Positions 7,533 through 15,383 of a stretch of DNA of 64,000 bases are shown one piece after another (within the stretch, counting starts at the first letter, position 1; each line of letters opens with the position of its first letter). A program made the position numbers and the translations under genes. The DNA is taken from positions 1-64,000 of the forward strand of contig JAACZU010000005.1 in assembly GCA_009996615.1 (NCBI GenBank), read 5' to 3'. Source of the stretch: Rhodanobacteraceae bacterium (GTDB lineage Bacteria > Pseudomonadota > Gammaproteobacteria > Xanthomonadales > Rhodanobacteraceae). The notes under the pieces were generated by a model. It saw only the letters and a list, made by a program, of their open reading frames with translations. It searched no databases and was not told the DNA's origin.

Positions 7533-9716
7533 ATGTCGGGGAAACAGCCGGTCGAGGTTCTGCTACGCCCCGCGGTGGAGCTATACACCGTCGCGGCGTG
7601 TGCAGGCGCCGCGTTTCTGTGCCTGGTGGCCCCGTGGTCGCTCGCGCTGAGCCCGTCGATGGGCGTCGGCAGCGCGCTGGCGTTCGGCGCCTACGGCGCG
7701 ATCCGCTACCGCGACGCCCGCACCATCCTGCGCTACCGGCGCAACATCCGCCGCCTGCCTCGCTACGTGATGACGAACAAGGACGTGCCCGTCAGCCAGC
7801 AACGCCTGTTCGTGGGCCGCGGCTTCCTGTGGGAGCAGAAGCACACCCATAGGCTGATGCAGACGTATCGGCCGGAGTTCCGCCGCTACGTGGAGCCGAC
7901 ACCAGCCTACCGGCTGGCGCGGCGCCTGGAGGAACGGCTGGAGTTCGCGCCGTTCCCGCTGTCTCGCCTGTCCGCGCTCACGAGTTGGGATGTGCCATTC
8001 AACCCGGTACGGCCTCTGCCGCCCGTTGGAGGACTACCGCGCCTGCACGGCATCGAACCAGACGAAGGGGACGTCAGCCTGCCGCTCGGCGAGCGCGTCG
8101 GACATTCCCTGGTCCTGGGCACCACGCGCGTGGGCAAGACGCGCCTTGCCGAGTTGTTCGTGACCCAGGACATCCGGCGCAAGAACGATGCGGGCGAGCA
8201 CGAAGTCGTGATCGTCATCGACCCCAAGGGCGATGCCGATCTCCTGAAGCGGATGTACGTCGAGGCGAAGCGCGCAGGCCGCGAAGGCGAGTTCTATGTC
8301 TTCCATTTGGGCTGGCCCGACATTTCCGCGCGCTACAACGCCGTCGGCCGCTTCGGGCGCATCAGCGAAGTGGCGACCCGCGTTGCGGGGCAACTCTCGG
8401 GAGAAGGCAACAGCGCGGCGTTCCGCGAGTTCGCATGGCGCTTCGTCAACATCATCGCCCGCGCCCTGGTGGAACTGGGGCAGCGCCCGGACTACATGCT
8501 GATCCAGCGGCACGTCATCAACATCGACGCGCTGTTCATCGAGTACGCCCAGCACTACTTCGCCAAGACCGAGCCCAAGGCCTGGGAGGTGATCGTCCAG
8601 ATAGAGGCGAAGCTCAACGAGAAGAACATTCCCAGGAACATGATCGGGCGCGAGAAGCGCGTCGTGGCCTTGGAGCAGTACCTGAGCCAGGCTCGCAACT
8701 ACGACCCGGTGCTCGACGGACTGCGCTCGGCGGTCCGCTACGACAAGACCTACTTCGACAAGATCGTCGCTTCGCTCCTGCCCCTGTTGGAGAAGCTGAC
8801 CAGCGGCAAGATCGCGCAGCTCCTGGCCCCGAACTACTCCGACCTGGCGGACCCGCGCCCGATTTTCGATTGGATGCAGGTGATCAGGAAGCGCGCCGTC
8901 GTCTATGTGGGCCTGGACGCGCTATCCGACGCCGAGGTCGCCGCAGCGGTCGGCAACTCCATGTTCTCCGACCTGGTATCGGTCGCAGGCCATATCTATA
9001 AGCACGGGATCGACGACGGTCTGCCTGATGCTTCGGCTGGCGCGCGCGTGCCGATCAACGTCCATGCGGATGAATTCAATGAACTCATGGGCGACGAATT
9101 CGTGCCGTTGATCAACAAGGGCGGTGGCGCCGGGCTGCAAGTCACCGCGTACACGCAGACCCTCTCTGACATCGAGGCCCGCATCGGCAACCGTGCGAAG
9201 GCCGGTCAGGTCATCGGGAACTTCAACAATCTGTTCATGCTTCGGGTGCGGGAGACGGCCACCGCCGAATTGCTGACCAAGCAACTGCCGAAGGTCGAGG
9301 TCTATACCACCACCATCGTCTCCGGTGCGACGGACAGCTCGGACATCCGCGGCGCGACCGACTTCACCTCGAACACGCAGGACCGCATCAGCATGTCCAG
9401 CGTGCCGATGATCGATCCATCGCATGTAGTCGGCCTGCCCAAAGGACAGTGCTTCGCGCTGCTGCAGGGCGGCCAGCTTTGGAAGGTTCGCATGCCACTG
9501 CCGGCGCCAGACCCGGACGAAGTGATGCCGGCAGACCTGCAGCAACTGGCCGGATACATGCGCCAGAGCTACAGCGAGGCCACGCAGTGGTGGGAGTTCA
9601 CCAGCTCCCCGGTCTTGCAGGATGTGGCCCTGCCCAAGGATCTGCTCGACGAGGCGACAACCGAAGCGCCAGCCGCCAGCGTGGACGGCACGGCCAGCGA
9701 CGAGGCAGCGCCATGA
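7533..9716 (+). CDS. traD: Type IV coupling protein TraD (TOL/ICE family)
   Basis: This 727-residue coupling ATPase brings the relaxase-DNA complex to the mating channel. The N-terminus has two membrane segments (about residues 15-60). Walker A is GTTRVGKTR near residue 195, and a Walker B-like segment (NVHADEFNELMG) lies near 510. It matches the TIGR03754 coupling factor in length and order. It overlaps the next gene by ATGA. No internal damage is seen, so the transfer step should be functional. Confidence 0.9.
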   Translation: MSGKQPVEVLLRPAVELYTVAACAGAAFLCLVAPWSLALSPSMGVGSALAFGAYGAIRYRDARTILRYRRNIRRLPRYVMTNKDVPVSQQRLFVGRGFLWEQKHTHRLMQTYRPEFRRYVEPTPAYRLARRLEERLEFAPFPLSRLSALTSWDVPFNPVRPLPPVGGLPRLHGIEPDEGDVSLPLGERVGHSLVLGTTRVGKTRLAELFVTQDIRRKNDAGEHEVVIVIDPKGDADLLKRMYVEAKRAGREGEFYVFHLGWPDISARYNAVGRFGRISEVATRVAGQLSGEGNSAAFREFAWRFVNIIARALVELGQRPDYMLIQRHVINIDALFIEYAQHYFAKTEPKAWEVIVQIEAKLNEKNIPRNMIGREKRVVALEQYLSQARNYDPVLDGLRSAVRYDKTYFDKIVASLLPLLEKLTSGKIAQLLAPNYSDLADPRPIFDWMQVIRKRAVVYVGLDALSDAEVAAAVGNSMFSDLVSVAGHIYKHGIDDGLPDASAGARVPINVHADEFNELMGDEFVPLINKGGGAGLQVTAYTQTLSDIEARIGNRAKAGQVIGNFNNLFMLRVRETATAELLTKQLPKVEVYTTTIVSGATDSSDIRGATDFTSNTQDRISMSSVPMIDPSHVVGLPKGQCFALLQGGQLWKVRMPLPAPDPDEVMPADLQQLAGYMRQSYSEATQWWEFTSSPVLQDVALPKDLLDEATTEAPAASVDGTASDEAAP

Positions 9717-10462
9717 GCGACGCCGCCACCGCCACGCAGCGGGAACAGAACCGTCGGCAAGGCCTGATCGTCGGCACCATCACCTTGCCGTTTCGGTTGC
9801 TTGGTGTGCTGATCGGCTCGCTGCTGTTCTCGATCGTGATGGAGTGTGTCGGCATGCACATTTTCTGGAAGGACCAGGGCTGGCATCACTCCCGGCAGAT
9901 GCTGCAGTACGAGTTGGGAAACCTGTCCAACCACTTCACGCGCAGCGTGGTCGTGCAGGAGCCAGGGCGCACCGCGCACGATCTGGTGGATACCGGCTAC
10001 GAGTGGGTCTTCGTGCGCACGGGACTGCTGGAGCGCATGAGCCAGACCGCCGAACGAGCCCGCGCGCCCAGCCATGGTCAGGCCCGCAACTTCCGCTATT
10101 ACATCAGCCAGGTCTATGTCTGGACCGAGAGCTATCTGATCGCAGCGGCCTTCACGACACTGACCTTCCTCGTGCGTCTGCTGGTCCTGGTGCTCACGCT
10201 ACCGCTGATCTTCACGGCAGCCTTCGTCGGCTTGATCGACGGTCTCGTGCGGAGGGACGTGCGCCGCTTCGGCGCGGGCCGGGAATCCGGCTTCATCTAC
10301 CACCGGGCGAAGGCGAGTCTGATGCCGCTCGCCGTGCTGCCGTGGGTGACCTACCTGGCTCTGCCGATCTCGGTGCATCCGCTGCTGATCCTGCTGCCGA
10401 GCGCCGCGTTGCTGGGACTGGCAGTAAGCCTGACGGCGGCCAGCTTCAAGAAGTACCTCTAG
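9713..10462 (+). CDS. ICE membrane protein TIGR03747 (PFL_4697 type)
   Basis: This 249-residue inner-membrane protein has hydrophobic segments near residues 22-42, 140-185 and 205-245. A soluble loop between them contains HIFWKDQGWHH and HGQARNFRYYISQVYVW. In this family the gene directly follows traD and is thought to assist the coupling protein. The block ends here: a 98-base gap with an ATTGTTTG motif precedes the next gene. Confidence 0.8.
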   Translation: MSDAATATQREQNRRQGLIVGTITLPFRLLGVLIGSLLFSIVMECVGMHIFWKDQGWHHSRQMLQYELGNLSNHFTRSVVVQEPGRTAHDLVDTGYEWVFVRTGLLERMSQTAERARAPSHGQARNFRYYISQVYVWTESYLIAAAFTTLTFLVRLLVLVLTLPLIFTAAFVGLIDGLVRRDVRRFGAGRESGFIYHRAKASLMPLAVLPWVTYLALPISVHPLLILLPSAALLGLAVSLTAASFKKYL

Positions 10463-10491
10463 GCCATCAATCCGGTCGGGTGCGGGTTCCT

Positions 10492-10499
10492 ATTGTTTG
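10492..10499 (+). promoter_or_regulatory. ATTGTTTG motif upstream of the RAQPRD block
   Basis: Second copy of the motif at 4381. It ends 61 bases before the ATG at 10561, in the only sizeable gap of this stretch of the operon. A CCCT follows the 8-mer after 13 bases here and at the 4381 copy, but not at the 19139 copy. Confidence 0.45.
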
Positions 10500-10560
10500 C
10501 GGCCTGAAGCCGCCCTGATCTCCACGATCAACCCATTGCTGATCACACAGGAATGGCGCG

Positions 10561-10941
10561 ATGGTGGCTTTAACCTGGCGCGCTGCGCATCGCGGCGTGC
10601 CCATTCTCCTCGTGACGGCCCTCCTGATGGGCCAGTCGCCGACGGCCCTCTCCGAATCCCCAGCACAGCGTCAGGAACTGGCCTCCGCGCTGCGCCAGCT
10701 CGACGCGCTGGAGCGCACCGTCGCGGACAGCGCCGTGCATGCCCCCGTCAGGCCGGGCGAACGCTACCACTTCGACTACCCACGGCTTCTGGCTGACCTG
10801 GCGCGCGTGCGCGCCGGTATCCAGGCGCACCTCACGCCGTCGCGCGCCCAACCGCGCGATCCCTCGGAACTGGCCGGCGACTACCGCACCGAGCGGGCCA
10901 TCGAGCCATCGCCGCCGCCGACTGCGGAGGGCAAGCCATGA
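10561..10941 (+). CDS. RAQPRD family ICE protein (TIGR01690)
   Basis: This 126-residue exported protein has a signal peptide of about 30 residues. The diagnostic RAQPRD motif appears late (SRAQPRDPSELAGDYR), preceded by the conserved RYHFDYPRLLADLARVR. The family is defined by this motif and is found only in MPF_G conjugative elements; its role is not known. A CAGGAA site lies 7-12 bases before the ATG. It overlaps the following gene by ATGA. Confidence 0.85.
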   Translation: MVALTWRAAHRGVPILLVTALLMGQSPTALSESPAQRQELASALRQLDALERTVADSAVHAPVRPGERYHFDYPRLLADLARVRAGIQAHLTPSRAQPRDPSELAGDYRTERAIEPSPPPTAEGKP

Positions 10942-11171
10942 ACGGCGCCCAGGTCTCGGCGTTTCAAGCCAACAGCGGCATCGCGCCTTCCGCGATGGCG
11001 ACCGTCCTGGTCGGCGTCGTGTTCGCGGTCCTGCTCGTCTGGGGCGTGTGGGCCATCCGAACGGCCTACGTGGGCTGGGCGGAGAACCGCCTCAACCAGC
11101 GCCAGTTCGTGGGCGTCTGCATCCGCTTCATCGCGATGTACCTCGTCCTGAGTTTCTTCCTCCTCTCCTGA
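10938..11171 (+). CDS. Small membrane protein, DUF3262 / TIGR03758
   Basis: This 77-residue protein has two hydrophobic helices (MATVLVGVVFAVLLVWGVW and a C-terminal FIAMYLVLSFFLLS). It fits the DUF3262 family found between RAQPRD and the TIGR03745 protein. By size and topology these may be pilin-like or channel subunits, but this is inference. The start overlaps the RAQPRD stop by ATGA. Confidence 0.8.
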   Translation: MNGAQVSAFQANSGIAPSAMATVLVGVVFAVLLVWGVWAIRTAYVGWAENRLNQRQFVGVCIRFIAMYLVLSFFLLS

Positions 11172-11191
11172 ACCACCTGAAAGGACTGATC

Positions 11192-11551
11192 ATGCAAAGC
11201 CGCAACCTCTCTTCCCGTTTTACCCAGCGCGCTGCCATTGCCCTGGGCGCCTTCACGCTTCCCGCGCTCTCGTTCGCGCAGGGCCTGCCGACGATCGAGA
11301 ACCCGAGCCGTGGCACGGGCAACGGCATCATGGAGACCATCCGCAACTACGGCTACGACATCGTCATGCTCGTGGCCTTGCTGGTGGTGGCCTCCATGTT
11401 CGTGGGCGTCTGCTACCACGCCTACGGGACATATGCCGAGATCCATACCGGCCGCAAGACCTGGGGCCAGTTCGGCTTGACCGTGGCGATCGGCGCCGTC
11501 CTGCTCGTGATCGGCATCTGGCTGCTCACCGAAGCCACCGGCATCCTCTGA
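11192..11551 (+). CDS. Small membrane protein TIGR03745 (DUF2976 type)
   Basis: This 119-residue protein has a cleavable signal (ending ALSFAQG) and two further membrane helices (IVMLVALLVVASMFVGVCYH and VAIGAVLLVIGIWLL). Two hydrophobic helices after a signal peptide is the layout of VirB2-like pilins, so this is the best pilin candidate in the operon. A GAAAGGA site lies just upstream of the ATG at 11192. Confidence 0.8.
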   Translation: MQSRNLSSRFTQRAAIALGAFTLPALSFAQGLPTIENPSRGTGNGIMETIRNYGYDIVMLVALLVVASMFVGVCYHAYGTYAEIHTGRKTWGQFGLTVAIGAVLLVIGIWLLTEATGIL

Positions 11552-11564
11552 GCGAGGACAGGCC

Positions 11565-11963
11565 ATGTCCGAACACCAGCACGTCCGTGCGGACGGAACG
11601 GTGACGTTCCTTCCGCATCGCTTGAATCGCCACCCGGTGGTGGTGCGCGGCCTCACCGCCGACGAGCTGTGGATTTGCTGCGGCCTTTCGGGTGGCGCCG
11701 GCCTGCTGGTCGGCGCGCCACTGTCATGGGTATTCCGCACGATCGCGATCGCACCCACGTTCGTCGTCCTGGGCGTGGCCCTCGGCGTGTTCGTGGGCGG
11801 CGGCATCCTGCGTCGGCTCAAACGCGGCCGGCCCGATACCTGGCTGTATCGCCAGCTTCAGTGGCGCATTGCCACCCGCCATCCGTTGATGGCCGGCTGG
11901 GTGGGCGGCCATGTGCTGATCTCGCGCTCGGGCTTCTGGACCACACGCAGGAGCACTCGATGA
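11565..11963 (+). CDS. TIGR03750 / DUF3487 conjugative transfer membrane protein
   Basis: This 132-residue protein begins with a soluble part (TVTFLPHRLNRHPVVVRGLT), followed by two membrane helices (about residues 40-85) and an amphipathic C-terminus (RRLKRGRPDTWLYRQLQWR). Size, topology and position between the pilin candidate and the TIGR03746 protein resemble VirB3-type proteins, the usual partner of the VirB4 ATPase. The stop overlaps the next ATG. Confidence 0.8.
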   Translation: MSEHQHVRADGTVTFLPHRLNRHPVVVRGLTADELWICCGLSGGAGLLVGAPLSWVFRTIAIAPTFVVLGVALGVFVGGGILRRLKRGRPDTWLYRQLQWRIATRHPLMAGWVGGHVLISRSGFWTTRRSTR

Positions 11964-12655
11964 GCCGTTTCAAGAACGAGATCACCCATCTGCAGGCGCA
12001 CATCAAGACGCTGCGCCTTGGCGCCGGTGCGTTGGTGATCGTCGCCCTGGTCATGGGCGGCGGCTGGTGGAGCGCCCCGCGCGACCTGACCATCCATGTG
12101 CCCCCCGATCTGCGTTCCGGCAGCACAAGGAAGTGGTGGGAGGTTCCGCCCGAGTCGGTCTATGCCTTCACTTTCTACGTATTCCAGACGCTCAACCGCT
12201 GGCCCACGAACGGCGAGGAAGACTATCCGCGCAACCTGTACGCACTCTCGGCATACCTCACGCCATCCTGCCAGGCGTTCCTCAAGGCCGATTACGACTA
12301 CCGCCGCAGCACGGGTGAGTTGCGGCAGCGCGTGCGCGGCATCTATGAAATCCCCGGCCGCGGCTACGGCGACGATCCCACGGCGCGCGTGCGCATCGTC
12401 TCCGATCGTGACTGGGTGGTGACGCTGGACATCAGCGCCGACGAGTACTACGGCGCCGAGCAGGTCAAGCGCGCCCTGGTGCGCTACCCCATCAAGGTCA
12501 CCAAGGTGGACATCGACCCCGCCCGCAATCCGTTCGGGCTGGCGCTCGACTGCTACGACGGGACGCCTCAGCGCATCGGCACGCCCGAGCCGGCGCGCCC
12601 CGCGCCCGCCCAGGGCGGCCTGGCTCCGCAAGCGTCTCAAGGAGAAACCCCATGA
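11960..12655 (+). CDS. TIGR03746 / DUF2895 transfer protein (VirB8/TraE-like position)
   Basis: This 231-residue protein has one N-terminal membrane helix (about residues 22-40) and a periplasmic domain with the conserved WWEVPPESVYAFTFYVFQ and NRWPTNGEEDYPRNL. The topology fits the TraE/VirB8 group, which forms part of the inner-membrane core of the channel. It overlaps neighbours by ATGA on both sides. Confidence 0.8.
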   Translation: MSRFKNEITHLQAHIKTLRLGAGALVIVALVMGGGWWSAPRDLTIHVPPDLRSGSTRKWWEVPPESVYAFTFYVFQTLNRWPTNGEEDYPRNLYALSAYLTPSCQAFLKADYDYRRSTGELRQRVRGIYEIPGRGYGDDPTARVRIVSDRDWVVTLDISADEYYGAEQVKRALVRYPIKVTKVDIDPARNPFGLALDCYDGTPQRIGTPEPARPAPAQGGLAPQASQGETP

Positions 12656-13563
12656 AGCACCCTGTACTCGCTCTGCTGGGGCTGCTGATCGTGGTCGCGG
12701 CACCCGTTGCCCAGGCGGTGGAGATTCTGCACTGGGAACGCATGCCGCTGGCCGTGCCGCTGAAGGTCGGACAGGAGCGCATCGTGTTCATCGACAGGAA
12801 CGTCCGGGTTGGCGTACCCGCGGGCGTCGGCGAGCGTCTGCGCGTACAGAGTGCGGGCGGTGCCGTGTACCTCCGTGCCAGCGAGCCGATCGAACCCACG
12901 CGGCTGCAACTGCAAGACGCGGACACCGGCGCCCTGATCCTGCTGGACATCGCAGCCGAACCCGCGAAGGACGGTGAACCTGCGCTGGAGCCCGTCCGCA
13001 TCGTCGAAGGCGCAAACACGCAGGCGCGCTATGGCGACCTGTCGGACAGCGACGACGAGGCTGCGATGCGTTCCCGGGCAGGAGCGCGGTCGGCGCAACG
13101 CGAAACCCCGGTGCCGGTCGTACTGACGCGCTTCGCCGCGCAGAACCTCTATGCGCCGCTGCGCACGGTCGAACCGCTGCCTGGCGTCATGCGAGTCAAC
13201 CTGCGCCGCGACCTGAACCTCGGCACGCTGATGCCGACGATGCCAGTGCGCGCGCTTGCGCTCGCCTCGTGGCGTCTGGAAGACCAGTGGGTCACCGCCG
13301 TGCGTCTCACCAACAGCAGCAGCGGCTGGATCAGTCTCGATCCGCGCGTGCTGCAAGGCGATTTCCTCACCGCGACCTTCCAGCACGATGTGCTAGGCCC
13401 ACGTGGGACGCCCGAGGACACGACGGTTCTGTACCTGGTGACGCGCGGGCGCGGCCTCGCGCAGTCTCTGCTTCCCGCCATCCATCGCTTCGATCCAACC
13501 GCGCACCTCCCGCAACCGGACGCCGAGGCACCGGACAGCAAGGAGGTCCGCCATGCGCAGTAA
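12652..13563 (+). CDS. TIGR03749 / DUF3438 transfer protein (TraK/VirB9-like position)
   Basis: This 303-residue exported protein has a signal peptide of about 22 residues (ending PVAQAVE) and a mostly beta-strand mature part (ILHWERMPLAVPLKVGQERIV). The position after the TIGR03746 protein is where TraK/VirB9 outer-membrane core proteins are encoded. Its 3' end overlaps the next gene by 11 bases. Confidence 0.8.
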   Translation: MKHPVLALLGLLIVVAAPVAQAVEILHWERMPLAVPLKVGQERIVFIDRNVRVGVPAGVGERLRVQSAGGAVYLRASEPIEPTRLQLQDADTGALILLDIAAEPAKDGEPALEPVRIVEGANTQARYGDLSDSDDEAAMRSRAGARSAQRETPVPVVLTRFAAQNLYAPLRTVEPLPGVMRVNLRRDLNLGTLMPTMPVRALALASWRLEDQWVTAVRLTNSSSGWISLDPRVLQGDFLTATFQHDVLGPRGTPEDTTVLYLVTRGRGLAQSLLPAIHRFDPTAHLPQPDAEAPDSKEVRHAQ

Positions 13564-14962
13564 CGGCCTCCTCAAGTGGCTGATGATCCCCGTGGCCGTC
13601 CTGGTGCTGTTCGTCGGCATCCGGCTCTTCTCCGGTGGCGGGGAGACGGCGCCGACGCGGACCGACGCGAGCGCCCAGCTCACCCCCGAGGAGATGAAAG
13701 CACTGGGCATCGAGGGCGATACGCCCCGCGACACCGTGGCGACACTCGTTGCGCAGGTGAAGCAACTGCGCACCGAGCTTCAGACCGCGCTCTCGGACAA
13801 CAAGTCGCAGCGCGAAGAGAACCAACGGCTGCGCCAGCGCGAGAACTCCATCGACCAGCGCATCACCTCCGCGCTGGAGGCCGAACGCTCCAATCTGCGC
13901 CGCGACCAGCAACAGTCGGCCGCCGAGCGCCAGCAGACCGAGGGGCTGCTCGCCGACCTGCAGCGACGCCTGGACAGCATCGGCGGACGCGGTGGTGGCC
14001 ATGCCGATCTGCCCGTAGGCCTGGGTCTGCGCGACGGCGACGAGGCGGGCATGGAAGGCGGCACGCGCTGGGTGGAACCGGACGACGCGAAGAAGGCTGA
14101 AGGGCGCGGCTCGTCCAGCGGCAGCCTGAGCTTTCCCACGAGCTTCGGTCCGGCGCAGAGCACGCTGGAGGCAACGGCGGAATCCGTGGTGAACGCTGGC
14201 GCCCGCGCCGCAGGCGTGAAGAGCGCCAAGCCGGTCTATACCGTGCCGACCAACTCGACGCTGATGGGCTCCGTGGCGATGACGGCGCTGATCGGCCGCG
14301 TGCCGATCGACGGAACGGTCAACGATCCGTATCCGTTCAAAGTTCTTGTCGGCGCGGACAACCTGACCGCCAATGGCATCGACATCCCCGATGTAGCCGG
14401 CGCCGTGTTCTCCGGCACCGCCTCCGGCGACTGGACGCTCTCGTGCGTGCGCGGCCAGGTGCGCAGCATCACCTTCGTTTTCCACGACGGCACGATCCGT
14501 ACCATTCCCGAGGACCGCGACGGCAACCAGCAGAGCGAGCAGCAGCGCGATGGGCTGGGCTGGATCAGCGATCCCTACGGCATCCCCTGCGTCAGCGGTG
14601 AGCGTCGCAGCAATGCCCAGCAGTACCTCGGCTCGCAGGCGCTGATCACCGCGGCGGGCGCCGGCGTGGCCTCGCTCATCGACAGCGACAGCGGCCAGGT
14701 CTCCTACGTGGGCGCCGATGGCTCCATCGGCAGCGTCGGCATCTCGGGCAACGAGGCGATGGGCCGCATCCTCGCCGGCGGCGTGCGCGACATGGCTGAT
14801 TGGGTGAACAAGCTGTACGGCCAGGCGTTCGCCGCCGTCTATGTGCAGCCGGGCGCCAAGGTCGCCGTCCACCTCGAAAAGCCGCTCGCCATCGACTTCG
14901 ATCCCGAAGGCCGCAAGGTCGATCACCGCGCAGGAGAAAGCCATGCTCTCGAACTTGACTAA
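13553..14962 (+). CDS. TIGR03752 transfer protein (TraB/VirB10-like)
   Basis: This 469-residue protein has an N-terminal membrane anchor (about residues 9-26) and a long coiled coil (about 60-140). After a low-complexity linker comes a C-terminal domain containing SVAMTALIGRVPIDG, VSGERRSNAQQYLGSQALITAAGAG and GAKVAVHLEKPLAIDF. This matches TraB/VirB10 proteins, which span the envelope and link the ATPases to the outer-membrane core. The end overlaps the next gene by 20 bases. Confidence 0.85.
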   Translation: MRSNGLLKWLMIPVAVLVLFVGIRLFSGGGETAPTRTDASAQLTPEEMKALGIEGDTPRDTVATLVAQVKQLRTELQTALSDNKSQREENQRLRQRENSIDQRITSALEAERSNLRRDQQQSAAERQQTEGLLADLQRRLDSIGGRGGGHADLPVGLGLRDGDEAGMEGGTRWVEPDDAKKAEGRGSSSGSLSFPTSFGPAQSTLEATAESVVNAGARAAGVKSAKPVYTVPTNSTLMGSVAMTALIGRVPIDGTVNDPYPFKVLVGADNLTANGIDIPDVAGAVFSGTASGDWTLSCVRGQVRSITFVFHDGTIRTIPEDRDGNQQSEQQRDGLGWISDPYGIPCVSGERRSNAQQYLGSQALITAAGAGVASLIDSDSGQVSYVGADGSIGSVGISGNEAMGRILAGGVRDMADWVNKLYGQAFAAVYVQPGAKVAVHLEKPLAIDFDPEGRKVDHRAGESHALELD

Positions 14963-15383
14963 GGGCCTGGCGCTGGCCCTCGCCGTCGCGGCGCTCGGCG
15001 GCTGCGCCACCAGCAAGGAAAAGCTGCTGCCCCACGGCGACAGCACGATGATGGACATCTGGCAGCAGAACGCCGGTGACGGCGGCGGTGGCGCCGGCCA
15101 GGTGGCGCGCAGGCAACTGCTCGACGCACGCCAGGGCCTGCGCCGGCCGCTGACCGAGGCCGATGTGCAGGCCGCGCCCGCCGAGCAGATGCGCTACACG
15201 CGCACCGCGCGCAACGAGGTCTATCGCCAGTTCCAGCGCCTGCCCAACCCCGATCTCGTCATGTATGTGTACCCGCACCTGGCGGGTACGGACCCCGTGC
15301 CGGTTCCGGGCTACACGACGGTCTTCCCCCTGTACCAGCGCGTGCAGTACGCCATGCCGGGCGAGCGCGTGGAGGACTACTGA
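14943..15383 (+). CDS. Conjugative transfer lipoprotein TIGR03751
   Basis: This 146-residue lipoprotein has a signal peptide with lipobox LGGC (Cys near residue 21). The conserved YVYPHLAGTDPVPVPGYTTV segment lies near the C-terminus. TraV/VirB7-like lipoproteins occupy this slot and anchor the channel in the outer membrane. The ATG at 14943 lies inside the previous gene and follows AGGAGAAAG. The last base is shared with the next start. Confidence 0.85.
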   Translation: MLSNLTKGLALALAVAALGGCATSKEKLLPHGDSTMMDIWQQNAGDGGGGAGQVARRQLLDARQGLRRPLTEADVQAAPAEQMRYTRTARNEVYRQFQRLPNPDLVMYVYPHLAGTDPVPVPGYTTVFPLYQRVQYAMPGERVEDY